Source of the DNA: Rutpela maculata
Taxonomy: Eukaryota > Arthropoda > Insecta > Coleoptera > Cerambycidae
Reading direction: 5' to 3'
NCBI GenBank assembly: GCA_936432065.2
Contig: OW386285.2
Span: forward strand, 173,457,984 to 173,521,983
DNA: 64,000 nucleotides
Shown: positions 22,164-34,627 of the stretch, one piece after another
How the letters are laid out: each line of letters starts with the position of its first letter
How positions within the stretch are numbered: position 1 is the stretch's first letter
Notes under the pieces: generated by a model
What the model was told of the DNA's origin: nothing
The model's input: the letters and a program-made list of their open reading frames with translations, nothing else
Databases searched by the model: none
Position numbers and translations under genes: made by a program

Positions 22164-24624
22164 CAGGGTGTAATAAGTTTCATGTCATTAAAAAAAACTG
22201 GTGGTGGGGAATGACTAAACGAACAAAAAAACCTTATATAACATGGGGTCAAAACCCCATAGTTTTAGAAAAAAAAAAATAAACAAGAATTTCGAAAATT
22301 TTCAATAATATTGTTTGAGAACTGCTGGAATATTGCTGCTGCTTTTATCTTCGCGTATTTCGGCGCCTCTAACCATCAAATATGCTAATGCGGCTTTTTC
22401 AAAGTATCGCGCTCCTTTGTTAAGAGCCGCGCGCCGGCGAAGATACAAGTTGATAATCACGCTTTTTTATGGCTTTTTAAAAGTAGGTAAGCTAAGGTCT
22501 TTAGCGTTGCGGTAAAGGTGAAAGACGGCGGCGTTCTCTGAGTGCTTAGTAGATCTGAAAAAAACTATACTCCCTCTTGTGCAATATTTTAGTTTCTGTG
22601 GACATTTCGTTACACGTCGAGCTCGTTCGTTGTTTTCGTTCTTTTTGAATTTTAGGCCACGTATTTACAGTTAAGATTAATTTTATTGACTTACCGTTTA
22701 TGTTCTTGATTACGTACAGACAATACTTGTTCGTCCTTTTTGTGTTACTTTTTGGATTTTGGACCAAGTTTTTATTTTTATTTTCTTTATTAACAACGTT
22801 AGTTAATAGTTTAGTGTGGTATTTTAAAACGCAGATTTTGAACACTATGGGAGATTACACTTACCCAGAGCTCGCGGATATGCACTTGATGTATGGAGAA
22901 TGTCGTGGAAATGCAGCAGCTGCGGAACAGCTTTATCGTTTAAGATTCCCTAATCGACGTCATCCTTGTGCACGTACATTTGTAAGCATTGCTCAGCTTC
23001 TTCGGGAAACAGGCCGTCTCGATGGACATGGAGGAGAACGAGGTCCACAACGTGAAGACGGGGTAATTGAAGCGGAGGTTCAAGTTTTAGAACTCGTAGA
23101 AGAGGATGCAACTTTTTCGCGATATCGCGAACCGTGTGGGAGTGTCCCATTTTGTGGTGTGGAGGACTTTGGGAGATATGAACTTACACCCTTATCACTA
23201 TCAACGTGTGCAAGCTCTAGAACCTCAAGATTATGCAGGGCGAATGGAATTTTGTAGGCGGATTCTGAGAAAACATGCGACAAATGAGGATTTTGTAAAC
23301 TTTCTCTGTTTCTCCGATGAGTCGTGTTTTACCAGAAGTGGAGTGTTTAATTTTAAAAATATGCACTATTGGGCAGACGAAAACCCACATGTAATAAGAA
23401 GGGCGCATTTTCAACGACGGTTCAGCGTTAATTTGTGGGCAGGAATTTGCAGTAATGAAATAATTGGACCTATAGAATTACCTGCTAAATTAAATGGTGA
23501 AGTATACTTAAACTTTTTACAACAAACATTGCCAAATTTGTTGGAAGATGTACCTTTGGCAAGGCGCAGAAGAATGTGGTATATGCATGGTGGCGCGCCA
23601 GTTCATTTTAGTCTGGTTGTTCTAAATTTTTTAAACACGGAGTTTCCTCAACGATGGATTGTGCGTGGCGGACCAGTACCATGGCCTGCTAGGTCACCCG
23701 ACTTAAATCCGATGGATTTTTATTTTTGGGGCCATCTTAAATCTCTAGTTTACCGTGATCCAATTGACACTTTGGAACAATTGCAGCAACGTATTTTAAT
23801 GTGCATAAAAACCATAAAAATGATCCTAATTTACCAAATGTGTTGATCGGAGTGCTTATGTCCTTAGTTCGACGTGCCGAAAAGTGTATTGATGCAGACG
23901 GAGGCCATTTCGAACAATTTATGTAAATCAAAAATAATTTATTGGTAAATCAAAAATAGATTTATTAAATATTTTAGTTTACGATACGTGATTGGCAATT
24001 CGTTTAATAAATCAGATTTTTTTCCTAACTTAAAATACACATAATTGTTTTCTGTTATCGTATCTTTCCCAATGTCATGAAATAATTACTCGTTTTTTAA
24101 GCTTAACCCAGAACATTCATTTAGGTTACAAATGTTAATAATTTAATCACATTTAAATCTGATAAATTATAAACAACATTAAAAGCTTCGATATTTTCTA
24201 AATTAAAAAAACACATGTAAAGAAATGCTATATTTAAACATCTTCTACGCCTACGAATTGCTTGCAGTTCTGCAAAAAGAGATAACGAGTTACTTACATT
24301 TTTATAATTTGGTTCAGTTGAGGTGCTCATCAAAGTTGCCGCTTTTCTTTGCTTTGAACCGCCGCGCCGGCCGGCGACGAGTCGGTCGGTAATCTTTGCA
24401 TTATTTTATGACAATTTAAAAGTTGTAGAATTATACCTAGTACACGTACATTAACCCAAAAAGGCAGTGGTTCTCAAATGTTTCCTACCCTAATATTTAA
24501 ATTGTCGACCTAGGTCAGTTTTTTTTCAAAGTGCCCCTAAGGGAAAAAGTCATAAAGGTTTTTTGTTTGTCTAGTCGGCCCCCATTACCAGTTTTTTTAA
24601 TAACATGAAACTGATTACACCCTG
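22164..24624 (+). mobile_element. Mariner-type DNA transposon, 2461 bp
   Basis: Inverted ends CAGGGTGTAATAAGTTTCATG on the left and, reverse-complemented, nearly the same on the right. Similarity extends at least 70 bp inward (…AAAAACTGGT…). Flanked by TA on each side. Contains one transposase gene of the DUF4817 group, broken. GC-rich blocks at 22430 and 24355-24390 lie in the subterminal regions. Confidence 0.9.
22847..23926 (+). pseudogene. DUF4817-type mariner transposase, two frameshifts
   Basis: Start ATG at 22847. The N-terminal helix-turn-helix region (YTYPELADMHLMYGECRGNA, then RRHPCARTF) is the DUF4817 domain of insect mariner-like transposases. A frameshift near 23110 leads to the frame with VGVSHFVVWRTL and the DDE domain: FSDES (first Asp), MHGGAPVHFS (where the family has Asp before GAPAH, here Gly) and SPDLNPMDFYFWG (third Asp). 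A second frameshift near 23805 restores LVRRAEKCIDADGGHFEQFM to the stop at 23924. Loss of the second catalytic Asp plus two frameshifts make it inactive. Confidence 0.88.
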
Positions 24625-25084
24625 TATAAAAGCATTAAGATAGTTAACAGTCTAGTTTGAGTTTAGTTGATGTACAGTTCAGTTTAGATAGCAAGATCAG
24701 AAGAGAACTAAGTGATCAAGTGACTTATAGTACTTAGTGGAATATTAGTAAAGTAATTAATTGTTGAATTGTAGTAATTAGTATTATTATTAGTAAGTTA
24801 ATAAATTAGTGTTTAAAGATTGGTGTTATAATTTCACGATACAGGATGTTTACAAAACAATACTAAAGAAGAAGAGAAATTTGCAAAATACTGCAGTGTG
24901 TATCTCGTCCGATCAGACACCAGCACAACAAGAAATTTATAAGAAAGTAAGGGCAGAGTTAGAAGAAGGAAAGGGAAGAGGGGAACAAGACATTTTTATT
25001 AAATATATTAAAGGCGTCCCATAAATAATAAGAAAAATTAAATATTAGTGCTTGTAATGTGTTTATTGTAGTGATGTTATAGAA

Positions 25085-27421
25085 ATGGGTGATATGGAAA
25101 TCATAAATATTATGGACAGAGACTTACAAACTGACACATTGGTATGTGGTGATATAGATGATTATAAGTACGCAGTTAAAGGAAAATTAGGAGTATAAAC
25201 AAGAATTATGATAGTTTTTTGGTTGTTCCAAATTCACTGGACTATCAGTTTGATTGTATTTATCCTTACAGAAACTTGGCATTTTGACAATCTGAATTAT
25301 TTCCAAATCGAAGAGTATAACATTTTTTATAATCAAGGACAAATCAATCAGAATGATGGTGTAATTGTGTTAATACATACAAAATGGGTTGTAGATGTAA
25401 CGAAAACCAAAGTAGCCGATGTAGTAGTCTTAAATTTTAAAATAAAAATCGATGAAAATTTAAAACTTACTTTCAACACTGTTTATCGACCTCCCTCTGT
25501 AAATGGGGAATATTTCATCAACGAACTGAAAAATCTTTTGCAAACAGGCACTAATGTTAATATGGAAATTGTAATAGGTGATTTAAACTTTAATATGTGA
25601 TGTGTTGCAACCCCAGAATGTAGGCAACACAGAATTCAACAATTAGTTCGGATGTCTGAATGTAGGATTTGCACCTACTAGAGAAAGAACCTACTAGAAG
25701 CTCTAGAATGATGACATCTGGAACTATCTCGAGAATGGTGACGTCATCAGAGAAACTTCGAGGTCTGTCATCTTTAGGTATATAAGGCATGGAGTAAACT
25801 AGAGTGGACAAGTTCAGTTTAGATAGCAAGTGTAGTAAGATCAGAAGAGAGTAAAGTGATCAAGTAGTGAATTGTAGTACACAGAGTAACACAAGTAAAG
25901 TCATTAATTGGTTGTAAATAGTAAGTTAATAAATTAGTGTTTAGTGTTACCCTGGTGTTATAATTTCCGAACCCACGGTACAGGGTGTTTACAAAAAGGG
26001 TGTAAGCACGTCACAATATTTTGAATTGGGGGTCGGTATCATTGATGAGTATCTAGACATAATACATTAATCAGGTTATATATCACAGAATGGAATAGTG
26101 CAAATGGATCTGAGGATCCTCAATTATGTGTGAATAATTTTATAAACATAATAAGAACATATTTGCATGATTCAACTTAACTAAATCGGATTACCAAAAA
26201 GATTTAAAAAAAAGAACACCATGGATCACAGAAGGTATTATGAATTCAATTGGAGTTCGCGATAGCCTGCATAAAAAATTTCAACAAAATCCGATTGATG
26301 AAAATCTAAAAAACAGATATAAATTGTATAGAAATAAAATATATAAGCTTATAAATTCAGCCAAAAACTCATACTACGGTGAACAACTAAAAAATAATAA
26401 AAAAGACATAAATTGTGGGGTACGGTGAAAAGTGCAATGAATATTTCGAAAAAACATGACAAAATAGAAAATATAGAGGGAGAGGATGGTGTTATTCTAC
26501 AAAATGATGAGCATACAGCAGAACACTTTAACAATTTCTTCTTTAATATCGGTAAACAACTAGCAACTTTGAACCAAAAATGACATTTATATGAATTTAG
26601 GAAAAAAAATCTTCTACAGAATTCCATATTCCTGAAGCCAATTAATCCTACGGAAATAGGAAAAGTCATCAGAGAACATAAAAATGGAAAAGCTCCTGAG
26701 ATAGATGGGCTTACTTCAGATCTGTTAAAAAAGATATGTCAGTTCATAATACAACCAATAACTCATACGGGCATTTGTCCATCAAACTTTAAAATCGCAA
26801 ATGTTAAACTGTTGTATAAAGCAGGAAATAAGGAAAAAACTACAAACTATCGTCCAATTAATACTTACTCCAATTAATTCAATGTTGACATCTCTTAATT
26901 GGTTCTCAGTTGAAAATAGACTGTACTATTTTACCATGATTTTTGTATTTAAAATAATAAATCATATGGCTCCAGAATATTTTCAGCATTTCCTTACTTT
27001 CAACAAAGATATTCATACATATAATACAAGAGGTACAAACAATATTCATATTGCAAGAACTAATTGCCATAACTCTATGAATACATTATATTTTAAAGGT
27101 TTTCAAAAATTTAATGAGTTACCCGAATCTGTAAAAGATGCTACAACGTTAAACAGTTTCAAAATTAAGATAAAAGAATTTATTAGGAATAAATAGATTG
27201 TACTTAAAGTAAATTGAATAAGAATGGAAAATAATGTCTTAGTATTATGTAATTTGTAAATTACCATCTATTTAGGTTAAGGTATTTTAATATTTTAATG
27301 TTTTACTTTTAATTTTAATACCTATGTTTACTTTTGCAACGTATTTTTTGTAGTATAGGTTTTTTATCATATGTATATTAGGTCTCTTCCTAATTCAATA
27401 AAGTTCTTCTTCTTCTTCTTC
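25085..27421 (+). mobile_element. LINE ORF2 and 3' end, RT core deleted
   Basis: Continuation of the LINE whose ORF1 is at 21431-25024. Endonuclease domain at 25208-25596 (LTETWHFDNL, TVYRPPS, IGDLNFN), interrupted there by a solo LTR and resuming at 26016. Next come the linker (NRYKLYRNKIYKLINSAKNSY) and RT fingers (KNGKAPEIDGLTSDLL, TTNYRPI). At about 26870 the sequence jumps to the C-terminal part (LTSLNWFSVENRLYYF…FIRNK, stop 27194), so the palm with YADD is lost. The 3' UTR ends with aataaag and a (CTT)n tail at 27405-27421. Confidence 0.82.
25596..26015 (+). repeat. Solo LTR of a Gypsy relative
   Basis: About 420 bp, starting TGTGATGTGTTGC (first T shared with the target) and ending CACGTCACA. 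It aligns along its length with the LTRs of Gypsy A and B (tgcacctact, aagaacctac, gacatctgga, ggtatataag TATA region). Flanked by ATAT at 25593-25596 and 26016-26019. The LINE endonuclease reading continues across it. No internal region, so it formed by LTR-LTR recombination. Confidence 0.88.
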
Positions 27422-27600
27422 AAGATCCTTTTTATCAAGTTTCTCAAAAATTTTTAAGAAGGTTCTGAAGGATTAGGATAATGAACTTTTTAAACGAAAA
27501 CAAAATTTTACATCCACATCAGTTCGGTTTTCAATAAAAATGGTGCACAGAAAAATTGAAAATCTAACAACATCGAAATAAGCACATTAAATTAATAAGT
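27422..27600 (+). pseudogene. LINE RT finger fragment
   Basis: Translates with one stop to VSQKFLRRF…MNFLNENKILHPHQFGF, matching the RT block that follows NYRPIS in non-LTR elements. Truncated on both sides. Confidence 0.6.
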
Positions 27601-27659
27601 TAAAATTTAAAATATAAACTGGCTGTACACAAAAAAATCCTAGATTATAATTTACACAT

Positions 27660-28430
27660 CGATCATACTAGCGGATTGTGCAATATTCTCTACCTCAATG
27701 CACGATCTATAAAAAATAAAATGGACGAGTTAGAAATATTGTTGACAAGATTATCTCAAGACATCCATGCTATAATAATAACAGAAACATGGGTTTATTT
27801 AGAAGAGCAGAAATACTATAATCTCCAGGGGTACAATGCTGTTTATGCAAGCAGAACGAAAAGGGGAATAAAATGTGCAATATTTTTAAAAGGCTCTCTA
27901 AAATTCAATACTGTTAAGACGGTGGAAAGGTATGGTATTACCTACGCTGTGGTGTATGTTGAAAATCTCAGGGTACACCTAGCTGCAGTGTACAATCCTA
28001 GCAACTCTGACAGAGACGTCGACCACACCATTGATCTTCTAGAAGAGGAACTATCAACATTATCGAACTAAATGACACTTATATTTGGAGATTTAAACCT
28101 TGACCTTCTTAAAATAAAGAGGAAAACATTAACTCACCAAGATATATGTCATTCAAATGGGTTTAGGTTTTGCAATTCATCTATTCCAATTAGAAATTCC
28201 CAAAGTTTAATAGATCATATTTTAACAAATGAGCAAACTGTTGAAATTAAGGTGTCTGTGATAAAAAAATGATATAAGTGATCACGACTTACAAGTTTTA
28301 AGTCTATTTGGAACCAAGGCCATACCGAACCCTACTACTTTGGGGAGGAAGACGAAAAAAAAACCACCTCATACCTTTACATTGCATCATTTCAATAAAA
28401 TAAAAACTTTTTATGGGAAAGGCTACTAAA
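27660..28430 (+). pseudogene. LINE endonuclease fragment
   Basis: Apurinic-type endonuclease of a non-LTR element. LYLNARSIKNKMDEL at the start, ITETW (catalytic Glu), AVYNPSN, then a stop, FGDLNLDLL, SLIDHILTN, and after a frameshift near 28265 DISDHDLQV (catalytic Asp-His). No RT follows. The element edge is near 28430. Confidence 0.8.
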
Positions 28431-28500
28431 ACTAAAAAAATTAAATCGAATTCAAATTCAAGTCACTATGTACAATGTACAGGGTGCTCTAACCTAGACG

Positions 28501-28755
28501 GAACAAGGCCATTTTTCTGGCGATAGAAACGTTTATAACAAAAACTAAATTAACCGTTTGATGTATTTTTTCCGCCGAATCCAAAAGTTCTAATAAAAAA
28601 ACGAATATAAAATAAAATATGCTGTTTTTATGTCACAACTCTTTTCTTTTCAATTTATTTGTTTTCATTTATGATAATTTTTGGTTTCTGCTGAAAAAAA
28701 TACATCGAATGGCTTTTTTGTTTTTTTTTGTATCGTTTGAAAAATGGCCTTGTTC
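28501..28755. repeat. Small element with 25-bp inverted ends
   Basis: gaacaaggccatttttctgg at 28501 is mirrored by the reverse complement at 28731-28755 (gaacaaggccatttttcaaa). It may be a short MITE; no target duplication is clear. Confidence 0.5.
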
Positions 28756-28990
28756 AATCCTTGTTGGATCATTATGTACCTAAACCTAGCACTACTTAAA
28801 AAAAAATTAAAAAATCCATGGTTTAATAAAATAAAAAAATAGGAACTGTGAAACAAAAATAGGTCTTTGATTACATGTATTTGTACACCTGGCGATATGA
28901 TATTAGATCGGTAGAATCATATAGATTCTATTTAAAAATCATTGCTAGTTCTAGTATTTCTAGTAAATGAATTTATGTAAAATTAATATT
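28756..28990. other. Spacer
   Basis: AT-rich, nothing recognised. Confidence 0.4.
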
Positions 28991-29668
28991 AAAAACCGCT
29001 GCCCAAGGAATCACTACTTCCACATCCAGATTTTCTATCCAAGTCACTCACAACGAAGAAATTTTGTATGTGGAAATAATTGTTTATGGAACTATAATAA
29101 TATAATATTTGAAATCTTCTACCCCAAAAACCCATAAAATGATACCCCACATCGGTAGTCGGGTGGGGGTGGTGATAGGGGGGTGGTAGTGGGATGAAGT
29201 AAAAAATATTTTGAGGTTCATGGTTCTACACACACTAAATCATATTATTTTTTCAACCTCTTTAATAACGGAGTGGAGGGTGGTAATGAGGGTGGCTAAT
29301 GCCAAAAATTTTTTTGAGACCGTAGCTTCTCTTGTATATTCTAAATACCAATTTTATGGACTCTTACCTGCTTAATTTACGTATTTACCCCCAATTTACC
29401 CCCACCCTTCGACGGAACAAGATGAAAATATAATCTGGTTCCAGATCTCGTTAAAGTACATATCTGTACCAAATTTCAAGTCAATATCTCAAACGGTGCC
29501 AGAGTAAACGTGCGCACAAAAAAAGTTACAGACAGACCGACAGACAGAAATTTTTTTCGCTCAAAGTCAAAATCTCGACATTTCATGATATTCTAAGCCT
29601 ATATGAACAATAAAAATTTTTAAATGTTTTTTTGTCGTTACTCTACTTCCACTGGATGTGGAAGTAAA
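28991..29668 (+). mobile_element. Helentron-like non-autonomous element, copy 1 (full)
   Basis: The 5' end is aaaccgctgcccaaggaatc, then ACTTCCACATCCAG about 25 bp in. The 3' end is a hairpin ACTTCCAC-TGGAT-GTGGAAGT. The same 14-mer thus occurs subterminally at the 5' end and inside the 3' hairpin, the layout known for Helentron-associated elements. The inside has no reading frame and holds a cagacagaccgacagac run. Confidence 0.65.
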
Positions 29669-29904
29669 ATGGGGATTCCATGTCGTGTAAGGGAGGCTTC
29701 CCTAGCTTCCATGAAAAACACGCCACTGATAAAATAAAATAGGGTTGTCAATCGCTTAATAATTATTATTGTGTTAATTTTGCGATTGTGGGAGTTACAG
29801 TGTAAAATTCAAATGATATATTTGTATGTGATGGTTAGGTAGATTTTGCCAACTGCATTTGGAACCAACTGCCCGAACTTTGGGGGGGGGGGGGGGCGCT
29901 CCCC
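29669..29904. other. Spacer with a 14-G run
   Basis: Contains poly-G at 29881-29894 followed by cgctccccc, a short G/C fold-back. No gene. Confidence 0.5.
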
Positions 29905-30788
29905 CCTGTCCCCTTTTGTAATCAACCAATTACTAAGCAGTGGTGAAATTCCAGATGTGCTTAAAACGACAAAAGTTACACCGCTTTATAAATATAACGA
30001 CAAGCAGTTACCTAGTAATTACAGACCAATAAGTGTACTTCCAGTCTTGTCCAAAATTATTGTGAATAACATACTTATATGCAATTTATCTATATGATCG
30101 GCAGTATGGCTTCCGTGAGTCCAGCGACACAAGTGGTGCTGCTCTTGATTTAATATCAGGTATTCAAATGAAATTAGATAAAAAAATGAAATGTGCACTT
30201 GTGTCGCTTGACCTGGGTAAGGCCTTTGACACTGTCGATCATAGCTTACTTATTGATAAACTTGAAAGGCTGGGAGTACGCTGGGTGTCTTAGATGGTTC
30301 CAAAATTATCTTAAAAACCGAAAGCAGTGTACATGCATAGGTGAAACAAAAAGCTATGAAAAGACGGTACTGTGTGGGGTTCCCCAAGGCTCCATCTTGG
30401 GGCCCACCCCGTTTTTAATATATGTTAATTCTGTGTCAAAACTGGATTTAGTAGGTGATATGAGGCTGTATGCCGATGACACCATTTTTGTTTACTATGA
30501 TACAGATATCAACATTTTGAAATCCCATATATCTCACGACTTGTCAATGCTTTCAACTTGGTTAGTTTAACATAAACTAGCCCCTCAATGTTAGTAAATT
30601 AAGCTATATAATTAATATCAAATAAAAAAATTGGAAATGAAAACCCGATAGCATTTGGGAAAAATAGTGGACTAAATTACAAGGAAGAAATCAAATATCT
30701 TGGACTTATAATAGATGAGACCCTATCATGGGAAAACCATGTTACTAGGCTAAGAAAAAAAATTGCAGCTCCAGTAGGCAAATTAAAA
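29905..30788 (+). pseudogene. LINE reverse transcriptase, 5' part, split by a second LINE
   Basis: 5'-truncated. Encodes VLKTTKVTPLYKYNDKQLP, NYRPISVLPVLSK, then after a frameshift YGFRESSDTSGAA, VSLDLGKAFDTVDH (first catalytic Asp), CGVPQGSILGP and RLYADDTIFVYY (catalytic). After further breaks come YLGLIIDETLSWENH and KKIAAPVGKLK, where the next LINE is inserted at 30789. The protein resumes at 34927. Confidence 0.85.
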
Positions 30789-30900
30789 GCGTTCGATGTG
30801 TCGCACTGAGTAGACGTACATAAGTGTGCTCCGGCATTCATAGTATTTTGTTCAAGTATTATTTATTTTACAAGCTTAACAAACATAATTTTACATTAAA

Positions 30901-31609
30901 ATGCCGCAAGAAACAGAATGAGAAACTAGAGGTGCAAAATATAAGCAAATAAAAGGGCCAGAAGTAACAGATGCAGTTGCAACCGCAATATCCCAAGCAC
31001 TAAATTCTAAAGAGTTTATCGAGAATATTACATCTGTGGTTATGAATGCAGTAAGTACAAAATTAGATAAGTTTATGGATGAGCAAAAATCTGTAATAAA
31101 TAAGTTAATCGAAGAAAACTCCAAACTTAAATTAGAAAACAGTCGTCTTAGCACTTGTGTTGATATTACAGGAGCAGTACTTACTTAAAAATAATATTCG
31201 TGTAATTGGTGTACCTGAAAATAATACAATCTCCTTAAATAACAAAATAGTGGAAATATTTAATAACCATCTAGGCCAGAATTTAACTCAAGATTGCATT
31301 GAAAATTGCTATAGAGTAGGAAAAGAAAGTAAAACTGAAAAACCTCGAGCCATTCTAGTAAAATTTTCTACTTATAATCAGAAAAAGATGGTGTTTCAGA
31401 ATAAGGCAAAACTAAAATCAACTGGTATTAGTGTAAAAGAAGATTTAACCGTCGCAAGAATGAAAACTTTCATGTATGCATGTGAAAAATTTTATTATCG
31501 CAATGTCTGGTCCAACGATGGAGTGATTTACACTAAAGACAAAAATAAAATTGTAAAGTTAAGGGACATAAATGATATTGACAATTTACTAGAATCTCAT
31601 AATAATTAA
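30901..31609 (+). pseudogene. ORF1 of the 4.1-kb LINE, two lesions
   Basis: RNA-binding ORF1 protein. ATG at 30901; codon 7 is TGA (30919-30921). The N-terminal half is helical and charged (KLDKFMDEQKSVINKLIEEN), probably a coiled coil. A frameshift near 31165 leads to the RRM-like core (NNIRVIGVPEN, YRVGKESKTEKPRAILVKF), which runs intact to the stop at 31607. The layout, coiled coil then RRM-like domain, is common in LINE ORF1 proteins. Confidence 0.82.
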
Positions 31610-31835
31610 TATGTTTGTTTTACTTATTATATTCACATTAAATACGAACCTGTTAAATAATTTTTTGTTATCATATGCCGTTCACACTCTTTGTATGATA
31701 TTTTTATTTTTTTTTTTTTTTAAGCGAGTTCTTTAAATTTTAACTTTTTTGTAGGTATAGAATAAATTAAACGGTTTACCGTATATTCTACTTTTTACTT
31801 GATTTCTTAATTAGTATTTGTAATCTTCTTAATAA

Positions 31836-34627
31836 ATGGTAGATTCTTTTTTGAATACGGCACATATAAATATTCGATCATTATCACCAAAATTTAACAA
31901 TATAAAAAGCTTTATTTTAGATAATAAATATGACTTATTTGCACTAAGTGAAAGCTGGCTAAACTCTTCTATTTCAAATTTATCTCTGAAAATTAATAAT
32001 TATACCTTAATTCGTAAAGATAAGCAAACCAGGGGTGGCGGCGTAGCATTTTATCTCAATAGTTCATATAATTTCAATCTAATTGACACTAGTGATAACA
32101 TTGAGCAACTGTGGATTTCTGTTTCTATAAATAATAATTCTTTTGTTTTTGGTGTTTGTTATAGAGCACCTCACATGAATTTTAAATATTTTACAGATCA
32201 ATTAGAAGAAGCAATATCAGTCTCTATGCAGTACGGAGATAAAATTTTTTGTTTTGAAGACATTAATATTAATTTACTAAACATAGACCTAAGTGCAACT
32301 CAATATTTTACATCAATGTTTGAATCACTCGATTTTCAACAAATTGTCGATAAAGCCACTCATATAACTTCTAATAATTTATCACTACTTGATATTGTAT
32401 TATGCAATGATCTGAAATCTGTCTCGTCTCTAAAAGTGGGAGGCCTGGACATATCTGATCATGAACTGGTCCAATGTAAAATAATAACGAATAGCTCTAA
32501 ATTTAAACCAACTTATATAACATATAGAGACTTTAAGTATTTTGATGAACAAGTATTTTATGCTGACTTGCAAGGGCTCCCCCTACAAGACATGTTTTAC
32601 ATGAATAGCATTGATGCTAAAGTAAATCATTTAACAACATTTTTACTAAATCTTTTCAATAAGCACGTCCCTTTGAGAACAGTCCGTATAAGTAGAAATA
32701 AGGCTCCTTGGTTGACAGATAATCTAAAGTTATTGATGAGGCAAAGAGATAAAGCTAAGTCTGAATACAAGAAAAATCCTTCACTCGCAAAATGGAACTA
32801 TTATAAACAGATACGAAATGCTACAAACCATGCCCAAACTGCTGAAAAACATGCTTATATTAATCATATCGCTAGAAATAAAAATTCTAAAAAGCTCTGG
32901 GGCGAACTTAGGTCATTAAATATTACGTCTAATAACAAACCACAAATACCCACCAATTTATTAGATCCTGATTCTATTAATAATTATTTTATAGACAGCA
33001 TCCCACAAAATAATAACGATATTACAGATGTAGTAAACTATTATGACTTAAATAAAATCACTAATTCAAGTTTCAATTTCAGCTTAGTTTCCCCTCAACT
33101 TATTCAAAGAGTTCTTTGTAACTTAAAAAATTCTACATCCGGATCTGATTCGTTAAGTATTTATTTTATTAAATTATGTTGTCCGCACTTACTAAATTTC
33201 TTGGTTCATATTATTAATAGTATGTTTATTGAATGTCGGTTCCCTACTGCTTGGAAAGTTGCTCTAGTGACTCCTGTTCCGAAAAAAACTGAGCCAAAGA
33301 CATTTTCAGATTTGATACCGATTAGTATTCTCACAGGATTATCTAAGTTAGCAGAAAAAATAATTGAGATTCAGCTTAGGGAACACGTAGACTCTTTGAA
33401 CATACTACCAACTACCCAATCAGGTTTTCGAGCTGGTTATAGTTGTTCTACAGCCTTAATGCATATAATTGATGATATTGTTGAGGCCACTGATCAAGGT
33501 AAATGTACTGTTTTAATACTACTAGATTTTAGTAAAGCCTTTGACACTATAGATCATAAACTACTCCTAACAATTTTAAAATCATGTGGTATTGATGATA
33601 GAGGCTGTAAACTGTTCCAATCATATCTTGAAGAGTATTTACAAATTGTAAGAATATCCAATAAACTTTCTCAATCAAGGGCGATCAATAAAGGTGTTCC
33701 ACAGGGTTCCATTTTAGGACCCCGTTGTTCACAATTTATACTTCACAATTTGCAAATTTTATTAAATCCTGTTCGGTTCATATGTACGCGGATGACACCC
33801 AAATGTATTATTCTTTTTATGCTAAGGATTATGAGGCAGCTGTGCAACAAATCAACACTGACCTAAAAAGTTTATCAGATATATCCACACAACATTCGCT
33901 CATTTTAAATCCATCAAAATCAGCTATGCTTTTATTTGGTAAGAAACACGATTGTGCCAATTTGCAAAATTTAATTAACATCGAATTAAACGGATGTCGT
34001 TTGGAATTGTTGCAACATGCCAGAAATTTGGGTCTAATCTTAGATACAACTCTGAGATTTAGAGAACAGGTTCGTAAATTTATACAAAAAGCTTACTCCG
34101 CCCTAAGACTTCTCTATCCTCACCGAAGTTATTTAAGTATAAACACTAAAAAGACCCTTTGTGAAACATTAGTGTTGTCGCAGTTCACATATTGTGCCCC
34201 AGTGTATGGTCCCTGTTTGGACAGGGATTGTAGCAATCGTATACAACGTGTGCAACATTCATGTATTCGATTTATCTATGGTATACGTAAGTTTGAACAC
34301 ATGTCACATAAGTTGAAAGAACTGCATTGGCTAAATATGCAAGACCGGAGAAACTTTTATTCAACTTGTATCTTTCACAAGATTATCACAACGAAGGCGC
34401 CATCTTATCTCTATAATAAAATAACTTTTTGCAGTGATGTTCATAATCTCAATGTCAGATCTAAAGGTTTACTTAGTCCACCTATGCATAGAACTTCGTT
34501 CTATGAGAGAGGTTTCAGATACTGCATTTATAAATTATATAATAAGGTCTCATTTGGTGCCAAATCATTTGGTGCTGCGAAATTTAAAAGATATCTCAAA
34601 GCTGTCTTGTTAGGACAGACAGAATAG
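31836..34627 (+). pseudogene. ORF2 of the 4.1-kb LINE: endonuclease and reverse transcriptase, one frameshift
   Basis: Start ATG at 31836. Endonuclease about residues 8-220: HINIRSLSPK, LSESW (catalytic Glu), VCYRAPH, EDININLL (the family has Gly-Asp, here Glu-Asp), SLLDIVL and DISDHELVQ. RT: LVTPVPKK, LIPISIL (normally RPIS, so Arg to Ile), SGFRAGYS, LLDFSKAFDTIDHKLL (Asp), KGVPQGSILGP. A one-base loss at about 33723 shifts the frame, and MYADDTQMYY (catalytic) follows in the new frame to the stop at 34625. Clade is in the Jockey/I/CR1 range and cannot be fixed by eye. Confidence 0.9.

Larger units (their letters stand above)
21950..24859 (+). mobile_element. Gypsy-related LTR split by a mariner element
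   Basis: Left part 21950-22163 begins TGTGACGTTC. Right part 24625-24859 ends TTTACAAAACA. Together they align with the solo LTR at 25596-26015, apart from a short loss near the 3' end. Flanks are ATAT (21946-21949) and ATAC (24860-24863). The mariner sits exactly in the TATA box region (TTTGGGTA | TATAAAAG). Confidence 0.75.
21431..25024 (+). pseudogene. LINE ORF1 with PHD-like finger, broken by nested insertions
   Basis: Starts at ATG 21431 with a PHD-like Cys pattern (CLKC…CDGCKGFLH), followed by stops and frameshifts. From 21712 it is open again with KNLILYNLPVP and FRLGKKTDKIIPVKVML, which resemble the RRM-like region of LINE ORF1 proteins. It is interrupted at 21949 by an LTR and resumes at 24863 with KKKRNLQNTAVCISSDQTPAQQ, ending at 25024. 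ORF1 proteins bind the element RNA. The copy is clearly non-functional. Confidence 0.75.

Noticed and set aside
29881..29905. G-run as a quadruplex regulatory element
   Set aside because: It is a single homopolymer followed by C residues at an element edge; no spaced G-tracts.
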